A stretch of 64,000 nucleotides of DNA, from the NCBI RefSeq assembly GCF_900142175.1, contig NZ_FQZX01000001.1:1240001-1304000 (forward strand). Direction: 5' to 3'. This document shows, in pieces, positions 9,424-18,302 of this stretch. The notes under the pieces are model-generated. The model was not told the DNA's origin. It was given only the letters and a program-made list of their open reading frames with translations, and made no database searches. Position 1 is the first letter of the stretch. Each line of letters opens with the position of its first letter. The DNA comes from Maribacter aquivivus. Lineage in GTDB: Bacteria; Bacteroidota; Bacteroidia; Flavobacteriales; Flavobacteriaceae. The position numbers and the translations under genes are program-made.

Positions 9424-10362
9424 ATGAGTACATCTAAGAATTATGCCGGTATTTCCGATGAATTCGCACAACTAGAAAAATCCAAAATTATCTTGATACC
9501 TGTTCCTTATGACGGAACCAGTACTTGGGGTAAAGGAGCGGACAAAGGTCCTGAAGCTTTTTTAGAAGCTTCAGAAAACATGGAATTGTATGACATTGAA
9601 ACTGATTCTGAGGTTTATAAACAAGGTATTCATTTAACCGATCCTATAACTGAGAACAGTTCGCCAGAGGCTATGGTCAATGAAGTTCATGCTGTTACTA
9701 AAGACTTTATTAAACGTAACAAGTTTGTAACACTTTTTGGGGGTGAACATTCAATTTCAATTGGCTCTATACGCGCCTTTAATGAATGTTTTGATAACTT
9801 AACGGTATTGCAAATAGATGCACATGCAGATTTAAGAGAATCATATGAAGGTACTAAGTATAACCATGCTTGTGCTGTTTATGAGGCAAGCCAGACTACC
9901 AATTTAGTTCAGGTAGGTATTCGTTCTATGGATGTTATTGAAAAGACCGTAATGGATGAGGAAAAAACATTTTTCGCCCATGATATGGTTGCTGATGAAT
10001 ATTGGACAGATAAGGTGGTTGAAGCTATGACAGAGAACGTATTTATTACGTTTGATCTAGATGCTTTTGATCCTTCTATTATGCCTTCTACAGGTACTCC
10101 GGAACCAGGCGGATTACTTTGGTATGAAACCATGGAATTCTTAAAGCAGGTTTTTGAAGAAAAGAATGTGGTAGGTTTTGATATTGTAGAACTTTGTCCA
10201 AATAAGAATGATAAATCGTCAGATTTTTTGGCGGCAAAATTATATTACAAAATGCTCAGCTATAAATTTGCAGGGCAAGATTTCAATCAAGAGTATGATA
10301 ATACTTTTGATATAGATTATAAAGCTAACACAATTTCAAAATTTGAAAATGACGAAGAATAA
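9424..10362 (+). CDS. speB: Agmatinase (ureohydrolase family)
   Basis: Hydrolyses agmatine to putrescine and urea using a binuclear manganese centre. The 312-residue protein has all three ureohydrolase signatures: GGEHS (106-110), DAHAD (132-136) and the DLDAFDP block (211-217) followed by STGTPEPGG. These include the metal-binding histidines and aspartates. It lies 93 nt behind speA and its 3' end overlaps the next gene by 14 nt when that gene is started at its first ATG. It therefore links arginine decarboxylation to the downstream deoxyhypusine-synthase-like enzyme. No urease genes are in the window to use the urea. Confidence 0.95.
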   Translation: MSTSKNYAGISDEFAQLEKSKIILIPVPYDGTSTWGKGADKGPEAFLEASENMELYDIETDSEVYKQGIHLTDPITENSSPEAMVNEVHAVTKDFIKRNKFVTLFGGEHSISIGSIRAFNECFDNLTVLQIDAHADLRESYEGTKYNHACAVYEASQTTNLVQVGIRSMDVIEKTVMDEEKTFFAHDMVADEYWTDKVVEAMTENVFITFDLDAFDPSIMPSTGTPEPGGLLWYETMEFLKQVFEEKNVVGFDIVELCPNKNDKSSDFLAAKLYYKMLSYKFAGQDFNQEYDNTFDIDYKANTISKFENDEE

Positions 10363-11326
10363 AGGTGCTATCACCAATTTTATAGAAAAATACTACCTAC
10401 ACTTTAATGCCGCTGCATTGGTTGATGCTGCAAAAGGTTATGAAGAGCAATTAGAAAATGGAGCCAAAATGTTGGTGTCATTGGCTGGGGCTATGTCTAC
10501 GGCTGAACTAGGTAAAATTTTTGCAGAGGTTATTCGTCAAGATAAGGTGCAGATCATTTCTTGTACAGGCGCAAACCTTGAGGAGGATATCATGAACTTG
10601 GTAGCACATTCTCATTACAAACGTGTGCCTAACTATAGAGATTTGACTCCGCAGGACGAGTGGGATCTGTTAGAGAAAGGATTAAACCGAGTTACAGATA
10701 CTTGTATTCCAGAAGAAGAAGCATTTAGAAGATTACAAGAGCATATTTTCAAAATTTGGAAAGATGCCGATGATAAGGGAGAGCGTTTTCTACCGCATGA
10801 GTTCATGTATAAAATGTTACTTTCTGGTGTGCTTGAGGAATATTATGAGATAGACCTTAAAGACTCTTGGATGTACGCTGCTGCAGAAAAGAACCTACCT
10901 ATCATTTGCCCAGGATGGGAAGATAGTACTATGGGTAACATTTTTGCTAGTTATGTAATGAAAGGCGAGTTGAAAGCTAGTACTATGAAATCTGGTATCG
11001 AATACATGACTTTCTTGGCAGATTGGTATACTGCAAATTCGCAAAACGGAATCGGATTCTTCCAAATTGGTGGTGGTATCGCAGGTGATTTTCCAATTTG
11101 TGTAGTACCAATGTTGTATCAAGATATGGAGCGTACAGATACACCGTTTTGGAGCTATTTCTGCCAAATAAGTGATAGTACTACAAGCTATGGTTCTTAC
11201 TCAGGTGCAGTGCCTAACGAGAAGATAACTTGGGGTAAATTAGATATTAATACACCAAAATATATAATTGAGAGTGATGCGACAATTGTTGCGCCGTTAA
11301 TTTTTGCTTACCTATTAGACATGTAA
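10349..11326 (+). CDS. Deoxyhypusine synthase-family protein (possibly homospermidine synthase-like)
   Basis: The 325-residue product belongs to the NAD-dependent deoxyhypusine synthase family, which forms an enzyme-lysine aminobutyl imine from spermidine and passes the aminobutyl group to an amine. Visible family elements are LVSLAGAMSTAELGKI near the N-terminus, ENGIGFFQIGGGIAGDF-like core (here QNGIGFFQIGGG) and the WGK loop near the end, whose Lys297 matches the catalytic lysine of eukaryotic enzymes. Bacteria lack eIF5A, so the acceptor must differ; in this polyamine context putrescine (giving homospermidine, a major flavobacterial polyamine) is the best inference. I use ATG 10349; a TTG two codons earlier is possible. 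Overlap with speB suggests coupling. Confidence 0.88.
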   Translation: MTKNKGAITNFIEKYYLHFNAAALVDAAKGYEEQLENGAKMLVSLAGAMSTAELGKIFAEVIRQDKVQIISCTGANLEEDIMNLVAHSHYKRVPNYRDLTPQDEWDLLEKGLNRVTDTCIPEEEAFRRLQEHIFKIWKDADDKGERFLPHEFMYKMLLSGVLEEYYEIDLKDSWMYAAAEKNLPIICPGWEDSTMGNIFASYVMKGELKASTMKSGIEYMTFLADWYTANSQNGIGFFQIGGGIAGDFPICVVPMLYQDMERTDTPFWSYFCQISDSTTSYGSYSGAVPNEKITWGKLDINTPKYIIESDATIVAPLIFAYLLDM

Positions 11327-11328
11327 TT

Positions 11329-11652
11329 ATGGACAAGAACGCACATTTAAACAGAGTCATTGTTGACTTTAAAAAATTGACACCAGAGGTTCTTAAACTT
11401 TTGGTAGAAAGATATCCAGATGGATATGACGACCGTAATATTATCTCCTTTAGAAATGCACAAGGAGAACGTATAGAGGCTGTTGAGGTTTTAACTGAAG
11501 ACACCAAATATTTGGTAAAAATCAGTGCCAAGCTTGAGTATACTATGGAAAATTATGATGTGGATGATTATGAAGATTTTGATGACGATGATCCAACAGC
11601 GGTAGTAGAGCCAGATCCTGAAGATATGGTTGATGGTACAGATGAAGACTAG
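11329..11652 (+). CDS. Small acidic-tailed protein coupled to the DHS-like gene
   Basis: A 107-residue protein starts 2 nt after the stop of the deoxyhypusine-synthase-like gene, so the pair is almost certainly translated together. Residues 1-75 look like a compact alpha/beta domain (DFKKLTPEVLKLLVERYPDGYD, then EAVEVLTEDTKYLVKIS in two strands). Residues 80-107 are an extremely acidic, presumably disordered tail with repeated Asp/Glu and the C-terminus GTDED. I do not recognise the family. Candidate roles are a partner or substrate of the neighbouring transferase or of the RimK-like ligase encoded further down; both are inference. It is followed by a hairpin at 11688. Confidence 0.8.
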   Translation: MDKNAHLNRVIVDFKKLTPEVLKLLVERYPDGYDDRNIISFRNAQGERIEAVEVLTEDTKYLVKISAKLEYTMENYDVDDYEDFDDDDPTAVVEPDPEDMVDGTDED

Positions 11653-11687
11653 ACTTTCTAGTGCAGTATTAAGATTACACTTTAAAA

Positions 11688-11714
11688 TTCCGGTTTGCTT
11701 CAAGTAAACCGGAA
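11688..11714 (+). other. Strong hairpin in polyamine cluster, without U-tract
   Basis: TTCCGGTTT (11688-11696) and AAACCGGAA (11706-11714) pair perfectly, and the stem extends inward by three more pairs to a 3-nt loop. On the plus strand it is followed by A-rich, not T-rich, DNA, so it is not a standard terminator; mRNA processing or 3'-end protection between the two parts of the cluster is more likely. Confidence 0.5.
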
Positions 11715-11768
11715 AAATAAATCACACATAAAAATTAAACTAAATATCGTTGTGCTTACAACAGATAA

Positions 11769-13295
11769 ATGAAAATTGACGAAATTGAAAATATTGAATT
11801 AAAGTTTTTAGATCTTGATGATTATCAAGAATTAAAAACTGCTATGATTTCTGCTTACGCCAACATGCCTGGGTCATATTGGAAAGAGGAGCACATAAAA
11901 TCTTTAATCGATAAATTTCCTGAAGGTCAGGTAGTCATAAAAATTAATGGTCAATTGGCAGGTGTAGCTTTGTCTATTGTTGTTGACTATGATTCATTTG
12001 ATGACACCCATACTTATGAGCAAATTACGGGTAAGTACAGTTTTGACACTCATGATGATGAAGGCGATGTACTTTATGGTATAGAGGTATTTATTAAACC
12101 AAGCTTTAGAGGCTTACGCTTAGGTCGTCGATTATATGATTATAGAAAAGAACTTTGTGAGAAATTGAACTTAAAGAGTATTGTATTTGGTGGTCGTATG
12201 CCTAATTACCATGCGTATGCAGCAGATTTGTCTCCTAAAGAATATATAGACAAGGTTCGTCGTAAAGAAATTCAAGATCCAGTTTTAAATTTTCAAATTA
12301 GTAATGATTTTCATCCTGCCAAGGTAATGAAAGGGTATTTAGATGGTGATAAAGCTTCCCAAGACTTTGCTATTCTTATGGAGTGGGATAATATCTATTA
12401 TCAAAAACCTAATAAAAAGGCGGCTACCAAAAAATCAATAGTTAGATTAGGGTTGATACAATGGCAAATGCGCCCTTACAAAGACTTAGAGGAACTTTTA
12501 CAACAAGCGGAATTTTTTATAGATTCTGTTTCTGGATATAGGTCCGATTTTGCACTATTTCCAGAATTTTTTAATGCACCCTTAATGGCAGGTAACAATC
12601 ATATGTCTACGGCAAGTGCTATTAGAGAGCTGGCTAAACATACCCAAGCTATAGTGCAGAAATTTTCTGAATTTTCCATTTCTTACAACATCAACATTAT
12701 CTCTGGTAGTATGCCTGAAATGATAGATGGACGCCTGTATAATGTAGGTTATTTATGTAGACGAGATGGTAGTATGGAGCGTTATGAAAAGCTACACGTT
12801 ACCCCAGATGAAGCCAAGGTTTGGGGAATGCAAGGAGGTACGCAGCTAAAGACTTTTGATACGGATTGTGGTAAAATAGGGGTTTTGATTTGTTATGATT
12901 CTGAATTTCCTGAATTAAGTAGAATATTAGCAGATGATGGCATGGATATTTTGTTTGTACCTTTCTTGACCGATACCCAAAACGGATATTCTAGAGTACG
13001 TCATTGTGCTCAGGCTCGTGCAATAGAAAATGAATGTTATGTGGCTATTGCAGGTAGTGTAGGTAACTTGCCAAATGTTGAGAATATGGATATTCAATTT
13101 GCCCAGTCGATGGTATTTACACCATGTGATTTCTCTTTTCCAACCAATGGTATTAAGGCGGAAGCTACTCCAAATACAGAAATGATTTTAATCGCAGATG
13201 TGGATATTGACCTATTGCGAGAGCTTAATCAATTTGGTGCGGTACGCAATTTAAAGGATAGAAGAACAGATTTATTTGAGTTAAAAAAGAAATAA
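11769..13295 (+). CDS. GNAT acetyltransferase-nitrilase (carbon-nitrogen hydrolase) fusion
   Basis: This 508-residue protein has two enzymes in one chain. Residues about 8-215 form a GNAT fold with the acyl-CoA loop region GLRLGRRLYDYR. Residues about 225-505 form a carbon-nitrogen hydrolase with an intact catalytic triad: Glu266 (FPEFF), Lys341 (YEKLHVT) and Cys375 (LICYDSEFPE). Nitrilase-superfamily members cleave amides such as N-carbamoylputrescine or omega-amides, and a GNAT domain acetylates amines, so polyamine derivatives are possible substrates given the upstream genes. Neither specificity can be read from sequence. It is separated from the 107-residue gene by 116 nt with a hairpin and followed 41 nt later by the RimK fusion. 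Confidence 0.9.
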   Translation: MKIDEIENIELKFLDLDDYQELKTAMISAYANMPGSYWKEEHIKSLIDKFPEGQVVIKINGQLAGVALSIVVDYDSFDDTHTYEQITGKYSFDTHDDEGDVLYGIEVFIKPSFRGLRLGRRLYDYRKELCEKLNLKSIVFGGRMPNYHAYAADLSPKEYIDKVRRKEIQDPVLNFQISNDFHPAKVMKGYLDGDKASQDFAILMEWDNIYYQKPNKKAATKKSIVRLGLIQWQMRPYKDLEELLQQAEFFIDSVSGYRSDFALFPEFFNAPLMAGNNHMSTASAIRELAKHTQAIVQKFSEFSISYNINIISGSMPEMIDGRLYNVGYLCRRDGSMERYEKLHVTPDEAKVWGMQGGTQLKTFDTDCGKIGVLICYDSEFPELSRILADDGMDILFVPFLTDTQNGYSRVRHCAQARAIENECYVAIAGSVGNLPNVENMDIQFAQSMVFTPCDFSFPTNGIKAEATPNTEMILIADVDIDLLRELNQFGAVRNLKDRRTDLFELKKK

Positions 13296-13336
13296 TAAAA
13301 CTCCGTTATTATAACAGGAGGTAAAAAACAACAATA

Positions 13337-14707
13337 TTGGATAATTTACAGATTATAGGTAGTGAAGAGTGGTGTGTGTTTAATGATTTGGGTATACCTG
13401 CAATTAAAGCAAGAGTAGATTCAGGTGCGAAAACATCTTCCATACAAGCTACCAATATAAAAATGGTATCAAAAGGTGGACAAGAATGGGTGAAATTTGA
13501 GGTAAGTCCACTACAAGAAAACCGCAGTATTGCCATTGAATGTCAAGCAAGATTGGTTGCTCGCCGTATGGTAAAAAGTTCATCAGGTATATCTGAAGAA
13601 CGTTTGGTAATCAAAACTCCAGTTACTATTGGTCAAGATACTTTTGAAATTGAACTTACTCTTGCAAATAGAGATACGATGGAGTTTCGTATGCTATTGG
13701 GTAGAGAAGCTTTAAATGAACGTTTTATTGTTAACCCTGCTTTAAATTATCAGCTACAAGATTTTAAGGATAGTGATGTAAATAAGTTATATGCTCCTTA
13801 CTACAAGGAGAAAACAGGATTGAAAATTGCACTTCTTGCAAGTAATCCTAATTTGTATAGTAATAAAAGAATCATGGAAGCCGCTGAGGCTAGAGGGCAT
13901 GAAATACATTTCTTGAATGTAGAACAAGCTTATATGAAGCTCGATGCGCATTCTCCTGAAATTAGATATCGCGGTGGAATTATTTTAAAGGATTATGATG
14001 CGGTTATTCCACGTATTAAACCTTCAGTTACTTTTTACGGTTGTGCGTTAATTCGTCAATTCAACAATTTGGGAGTGTATTGTCAGAATTCATCAGAAGC
14101 AATTACACAGTCTAGAGATAAGCTGTTTGCCTCTCAATTGTTTTCTAATCATGATATTCATATTCCTATAACAGGATTTGCAAAATCACCGATGGATACC
14201 AAAGATTTGATTAAAATGGTTAATGGGGCTCCGTTAATTATTAAGCTTCTTGAAAGTACACAAGGTAAAGGTGTTGTTCTGGCAGAAACCAATAAGGCTG
14301 CTGAAAGTGTTATTAATGCCTTTAAAAGTGTTAATACCAATATATTGGTACAAGAGTTTATCAAAGAAGCAAACGGGCAGGATATTCGTTGTTTTGTAGT
14401 CAACGGTAGAGTAGTGGCTAGTATGCAACGCCAAGCCCAAAAAGGAGAATTTAGAGCTAATATTCACCAAGGTGGTATTGCTTCTATAATTAAAATTACT
14501 GCAGACGAAAAGAAACTGGCTTTAAAAGCAGCCAAAGTATTAAACCTTGCAGTTGCCGGTGTAGATATTATTCGTTCTAACAAAGGACCTTTATTGTTGG
14601 AGGTTAACTCTTCACCTGGGTTAGAAGGTATAGAAAATGCTACAGGTAAAGATATTGCCAATGCCATGATTGTGGCAATTGAAAAGCGATTGAAATTTGC
14701 TAATTAA
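13337..14707 (+). CDS. RimK-like ATP-grasp ligase with N-terminal retropepsin-like (RimB/DUF785) domain
   Basis: The 456 residues comprise an N-terminal 'ATP-dependent zinc protease' (RimB/DUF785) domain, about 5-140, carrying VDSGAKTSS with Asp28-Ser29-Gly30 of the aspartic-protease type. A C-terminal RimK domain, about 155-455, has the ATP-grasp features [30 protein letters not shown] and [14 protein letters not shown]. RimK ligases add glutamate or other amines to carboxyl ends of proteins or small molecules. The start is forced to be TTG: a stop codon lies five codons upstream, no ATG intervenes, and the first ATG would delete the DSG motif. An AGGAGG occurs 15 nt before the TTG. It is the last gene before a terminator. 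Confidence 0.9.
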   Translation: MDNLQIIGSEEWCVFNDLGIPAIKARVDSGAKTSSIQATNIKMVSKGGQEWVKFEVSPLQENRSIAIECQARLVARRMVKSSSGISEERLVIKTPVTIGQDTFEIELTLANRDTMEFRMLLGREALNERFIVNPALNYQLQDFKDSDVNKLYAPYYKEKTGLKIALLASNPNLYSNKRIMEAAEARGHEIHFLNVEQAYMKLDAHSPEIRYRGGIILKDYDAVIPRIKPSVTFYGCALIRQFNNLGVYCQNSSEAITQSRDKLFASQLFSNHDIHIPITGFAKSPMDTKDLIKMVNGAPLIIKLLESTQGKGVVLAETNKAAESVINAFKSVNTNILVQEFIKEANGQDIRCFVVNGRVVASMQRQAQKGEFRANIHQGGIASIIKITADEKKLALKAAKVLNLAVAGVDIIRSNKGPLLLEVNSSPGLEGIENATGKDIANAMIVAIEKRLKFAN

Positions 14708-14734
14708 CTTCTGATTGACGATTTATAAAATCAA

Positions 14735-14766
14735 AAAAGAGGTTACCTGAAAAGGTAACCTCTTTT
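14735..14766. terminator. Bidirectional intrinsic terminator after the RimK fusion gene
   Basis: Perfect 14-bp stem (AAAAGAGGTTACCT and its complement) closed by a GAAA loop, A-flanked on the left and T-flanked on the right. It lies between convergent genes and can serve both. Confidence 0.9.
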
Positions 14767-14814
14767 ATTTTTATTAGTTGAACCTTGAAAGTGGTTCAGG
14801 TATAATGTATTGGA

Positions 14815-15237
14815 TTATCCCATAAACATCAAACTCGATATAATAGCCCAAACACCAAGACCAATAGCTGCTATACCAAATTTGCCTTGTAATGGGGCAA
14901 GTTTAGCTCTTAACTCTTCTCCTTTTTTCATGGCTTCTGCATTTTTAGATAAAAGCATTTCTTGAATCATGCCATAACCTAGTAAGAAGCCTAATACTGC
15001 AGTAACTACACTAACTGCAATCCAGGTAATCCACCAAATTGGAAAACTACCAAGCATACCAAGGTTTAGTACTGCGCTAATGATACCCCAGATACCCCAG
15101 ATACAGAAAATTAGACCGATCCAACCTTGATAAGGTGTGATTTTGTCTAATAGCTCTTTTGCATTTGGTTTTTTTGATAAAAGCAATGATGGAACTGCTA
15201 GAATTCCAAGAATAATCAATGTAAGTCCGTAAATCAT
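14815..15237 (-). CDS. Small four-helix membrane protein with internal duplication
   Basis: The 140-residue product has about four hydrophobic helices (residues 3-20, 38-60, 66-90 and 119-138) joined by charged loops. The segment [20 protein letters not shown] (from residue 28) is repeated in weaker form as [20 protein letters not shown] (from residue 108). Both continue to a GI(W/V)..IIS end, so the protein seems to be two copies of a loop-plus-helix unit. No enzymatic motif is visible and I do not know the family. It is monocistronic with an ATG start. Confidence 0.8.
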   Translation of the reverse strand: MIYGLTLIILGILAVPSLLLSKKPNAKELLDKITPYQGWIGLIFCIWGIWGIISAVLNLGMLGSFPIWWITWIAVSVVTAVLGFLLGYGMIQEMLLSKNAEAMKKGEELRAKLAPLQGKFGIAAIGLGVWAIISSLMFMG

Positions 15238-15382
15238 AATTTTAAATTTTAGGTTGGTTTCCTGTGAATAACGGTAGATTATACTATAAAGTATAAAATT
15301 GAATAATAAGAATGCCTAAAATGCGTTACAGTTTTTTTTAAAACGAGGTAATGTTTCATTTTTTAACGGACTTAATTTTCAA

Positions 15383-16324
15383 CTACTTCTTTAAATTTTC
15401 TAACATTACTTGCGTTGTTTTTTTAAGGTCGAATTCAGCATTCCAGCCCCAATCGTTTTGTGCAGTGGTATCATCAATACTACTTGGCCATGAATTTGCA
15501 ATCTCTTGTCTAAAATCTGGTTCGTAAGTAATTTTAAACTTTGGTAGAACAGCCTTAATATTTTCTGCCATTTCTTTTGGTGTAAAACTCATTGCCGCCA
15601 AATTATAGGCAGAACGTTCTTTAATGTTCTCTTCTGGTGCTTCCATTATCTGTAAAGTGGCACGTATGGCATCGTCCATGAACATCATAGGTAATTTTGT
15701 GTCCTCTTCAAGAAAGCAGTTATATGAGCCTTCCGTAAGTGCTTTATGGTAAATTTCTACAGCATAATCTGTTGTTCCGCCACCTGGCATAGTTTTCCAA
15801 CTAATAAGTCCCGGGTAACGAATGCTTCTCACATCCACATTAAACTTATTAAAATAATATTCGCACCAACGCTCTCCACTTTGCTTGCTTATGCCATAAA
15901 CGGTACTAGGCTCCATAATGGTATTTTGAGGAGTATCTTCTTTTGGAGTATTTGGACCAAAAACAGCAATACTGGATGGCCAGAAAATCTTTTCTATTTT
16001 TTTATCTTTTGCTAAATTCAATACATTGAATAGCGTATTCATATTTAGGTTCCATGCACGCATGGGGAATTTTTCTGCAGTAGCACTCAACATTGCCGCC
16101 ATTAAGTAGACTTCAGAAATGCCGTAATAGGCAATTACCTCTTCTAAGGCATCATAATTGGTGGCATCTAAAATTTCAAACGGTCCAGATTGCATTAATT
16201 CATCGTTACCTTCTCTAATATCACTGGCAATAATATGTTCACCACCGTGTTTTTCTCTTAGTGTTAAGGTTAGTTCTGTTCCTATTTGACCACAGGCCCC
16301 AATAATCAATATGTATTTTGACAT
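15383..16324 (-). CDS. tdh: L-threonine 3-dehydrogenase, SDR (epimerase-like) type
   Basis: Oxidises L-threonine to 2-amino-3-ketobutyrate with NAD+, the first step of threonine breakdown to glycine and acetyl-CoA. The 313-residue protein is an extended short-chain dehydrogenase with nucleotide motif GACGQIG (9-15), catalytic Tyr143 and Lys147 in YGISK, and the family-specific YPGLISWKTMPGGGTTDYAV and MLSATAEKFP blocks. These blocks distinguish this TDH from sugar epimerases. This metal-independent type is typical of Flavobacteriia. No 2-amino-3-ketobutyrate ligase gene is adjacent. It is divergent from the following lipoprotein gene, with only 63 nt between the starts. Confidence 0.92.
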   Translation of the reverse strand: MSKYILIIGACGQIGTELTLTLREKHGGEHIIASDIREGNDELMQSGPFEILDATNYDALEEVIAYYGISEVYLMAAMLSATAEKFPMRAWNLNMNTLFNVLNLAKDKKIEKIFWPSSIAVFGPNTPKEDTPQNTIMEPSTVYGISKQSGERWCEYYFNKFNVDVRSIRYPGLISWKTMPGGGTTDYAVEIYHKALTEGSYNCFLEEDTKLPMMFMDDAIRATLQIMEAPEENIKERSAYNLAAMSFTPKEMAENIKAVLPKFKITYEPDFRQEIANSWPSSIDDTTAQNDWGWNAEFDLKKTTQVMLENLKK

Positions 16325-16387
16325 TAAAATTTGCGTTAAATGAATTTGAGATAAAGATACCTTTTCTTAAAATTTGTACATTCGCTT

Positions 16388-16888
16388 ATGTCCAAAATTA
16401 TCTTTTTTTTAATAATCGTTACACTGGTTACTTCTTGTAAAGATGCAGTACAAGATAAATCAACTATCCGCGAAGTCCGTTGGGAAGAAACAACAGATAG
16501 CTTGCCTACTAAAATTCGTGTAGATGCTAAAGCTCAGACTATTTTAAAGGACTGGCTAGAGTATAATGCCTTAGAAAAGAGTTTTGATAAAATCTATACT
16601 TCTGAAAATATTGAAGATTTTCAGTTTTTGGTAGATGAATTAGTAGAGAATCAAAAACTAATGGAAGAGGGCGAGTATCCAGAAAAATTCAATATTCCAC
16701 AAATAAAAGGCAGGCAGAAATTATTTAAAACCTATGTCTTAAAAACTAAGGGTGATTTGGAGTATATGCAAAACCCGAAGGAATCTATGAAACAAATGAT
16801 AACTGCTTTTAATGATTTAAGAAATCAGTTTAATGTAGTAGTCAATAATACTTTGCCAGATGAATTACTTAAAAATGAAGAGAATTAG
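16388..16888 (+). CDS. Predicted lipoprotein of unknown function
   Basis: The 166-residue product begins with a signal peptide ending in VTSC, a lipobox with Cys17, so it is likely anchored in the envelope. The remainder is charged and mostly helical (for example SFDKIYTSENIEDFQFLVDELVENQ, then QMITAFNDLRNQFNVVVN), with no domain that I recognise. It is transcribed away from tdh and is followed by a bidirectional hairpin terminator about 140 nt downstream. Nothing in its setting gives a function. Confidence 0.8.
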   Translation: MSKIIFFLIIVTLVTSCKDAVQDKSTIREVRWEETTDSLPTKIRVDAKAQTILKDWLEYNALEKSFDKIYTSENIEDFQFLVDELVENQKLMEEGEYPEKFNIPQIKGRQKLFKTYVLKTKGDLEYMQNPKESMKQMITAFNDLRNQFNVVVNNTLPDELLKNEEN

Positions 16889-17031
16889 TTTAGTTAGATG
16901 CGTTGATTAATGCACAAATGAAGGTTTTTGAGTTTTAAGAATTTTAAAGGATGTTGAACGGCATATGAAAGAGGTACATTATTTATAACTGTACCAAATG
17001 ATTTGCTCTTAAAAGAGCTTAATAATAAATC

Positions 17032-17070
17032 AACAAAAAAGGCGAATCTGTAAGATTCGCCTTTTTTGTT
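17032..17070. terminator. Bidirectional intrinsic terminator
   Basis: Perfect 18-bp stem with a 3-nt loop; GGCGAATCT core flanked by A6 and T6. It lies between the convergent lipoprotein and tetratricopeptide genes. Confidence 0.9.
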
Positions 17071-17087
17071 TCAATAACATTTCATGA

Positions 17088-17792
17088 TTACTTTTTGTCT
17101 TCAGGAGCTTCTTTTCTAGAAGTCAAGGCTTGTTTGCTTAAACTAGCCAAGTTGAAATTAGGGTCAATTGCCAATGCCTCGTCTAAAGTAGCAATTGCTT
17201 GATCAATATTATTTTTATCCATACCATATAGTATAAGTGCTTTTACATGAATAAATGCAGCTTTTAAAGGAACTTCATAAGGTTGTTGGCGCTCATAAAA
17301 TGCATATGTCATGTCATCTGTAGCATTTTTAATACCATATTCAACATGCTTCATTGCACCAACGTTATCGCCAGTTTGTACTTTTAAATCTGCCAATTCA
17401 TAGGCAAGGTATGCATTTGGCTCTCTTGCATTTAATGCTTCAAACTGCTCTAAGGCTCTTTTTGGCTGATTCAATGCTTTTAATGAAACCGCTTTTACTT
17501 GAATTGCTAAATTAGAATCAGAATCTACTTTCTCTATTCCGATAATGTTTAGTGCCTGTAAATGTTGATTGTCATTTGCATAAATATATGCAAGTGTATC
17601 ATTGCGTTGTTGAGATGGAGATAAGATATTTAAGTGTGTCAATGCATTGATTACACCATCAACATCACCTTGTAAACGCATTTGGTCATAAAATGCTTCG
17701 TAATGCTTTAATAATTCTGATTTAGTTTGTGAATATCCATAACTACCTGAGAATAATATTGCAGCTACTACTATTAAAACTGATTTTTTCAT
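17088..17792 (-). CDS. Exported tetratricopeptide-like protein
   Basis: The 234-residue protein has an N-terminal signal peptide (KKSVLIVVAAILFSGSYGYSQ) and a helical body with TPR-type repeats, clearest at residues 85-145 (ALEQFEALNAREPNAYLAYELADLKVQTGD) and 190-225 (IDQAIATLDEALAIDPNFNLA). TPR repeats mediate protein-protein contacts; a periplasmic scaffold role is likely but no partner is evident. The C-terminus is strongly charged (RKEAPEDKK). A terminator for the upstream minus-strand gene separates the two transcripts. Confidence 0.82.
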   Translation of the reverse strand: MKKSVLIVVAAILFSGSYGYSQTKSELLKHYEAFYDQMRLQGDVDGVINALTHLNILSPSQQRNDTLAYIYANDNQHLQALNIIGIEKVDSDSNLAIQVKAVSLKALNQPKRALEQFEALNAREPNAYLAYELADLKVQTGDNVGAMKHVEYGIKNATDDMTYAFYERQQPYEVPLKAAFIHVKALILYGMDKNNIDQAIATLDEALAIDPNFNLASLSKQALTSRKEAPEDKK

Positions 17793-17875
17793 TTTTCTTG
17801 TTCTTTTTAAAGTGCGCTAAACTATTAAAATAATCTGTATGATCCTGTTAAGGAAAGGTTTAAATGTTAGAAATG

Positions 17876-17903
17876 AAAAAAGCGCCCTACAAGGCGCCTT
17901 TTT
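17876..17903 (-). terminator. Intrinsic terminator downstream of the 124-residue gene
   Basis: Read on the minus strand, GGCGCC-rich stem halves (17882-17886 with 17893-17897, extended by A/T pairs past one mismatch) surround a 6-nt loop and are followed by T6. It ends the transcript of the minus-strand gene at 17928-18302. Confidence 0.75.
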
Positions 17904-17927
17904 AAAACTTTACTAGTTTTTAAACTC

Positions 17928-18302
17928 TTAAGCTATTTCTAATCTGTTATTAGATTTTTTAAAAGAATTTAAAAGCTGTGTATAAAAGCCAATACTCTTA
18001 TTGTCTTTTTCAACACATGAAATTAGAAACTTGCACAAGTTGTTAAATAACAAGTTTGTGTAAAACGTTGGTAAATAGGTATTTACCGTTTTTGGATCAT
18101 ATAGACTATCGTCTTCTATAACCTCCATTTTAATTCTATGGCGATGATAGTCTATGGTTACATTTGTTGCATTATAGTATTTTTTCAATAATGCAATATG
18201 TAGTTCTTCGTACTTTTTAGAACCGTTTGGGTTCTTGCAACTTAGGGAGATGAGCTTCTCTAATTCAACTAAAACCCTCTCCCGTAATTTATCTTTCTTC
18301 AT
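17928..18302 (-). CDS. Small cytoplasmic protein of unknown function
   Basis: A 124-residue, basic, cysteine-containing protein without signal peptide. It begins with a charged helix (KKDKLRERVLVELEKLISL), has a central segment ending NATNVTIDYHRHRIKMEVIEDD and a helical C-terminal half. I recognise no family and no catalytic pattern. It has its own terminator, so it seems to be an independent unit. The start is ATG. Confidence 0.72.
   Translation of the reverse strand: MKKDKLRERVLVELEKLISLSCKNPNGSKKYEELHIALLKKYYNATNVTIDYHRHRIKMEVIEDDSLYDPKTVNTYLPTFYTNLLFNNLCKFLISCVEKDNKSIGFYTQLLNSFKKSNNRLEIA

Noticed and set aside
11247..11531. Minus-strand 94-codon frame over the DHS-like and 107-residue genes
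   Set aside because: The plus strand is covered by an obvious coding pair with matching family motifs and tight spacing; the antisense peptide has no recognisable features.
11688..11714. Rho-independent terminator after the 107-residue gene
   Set aside because: The hairpin is strong but on the plus strand it is followed by A-rich rather than T-rich sequence, so it is listed as a hairpin only.
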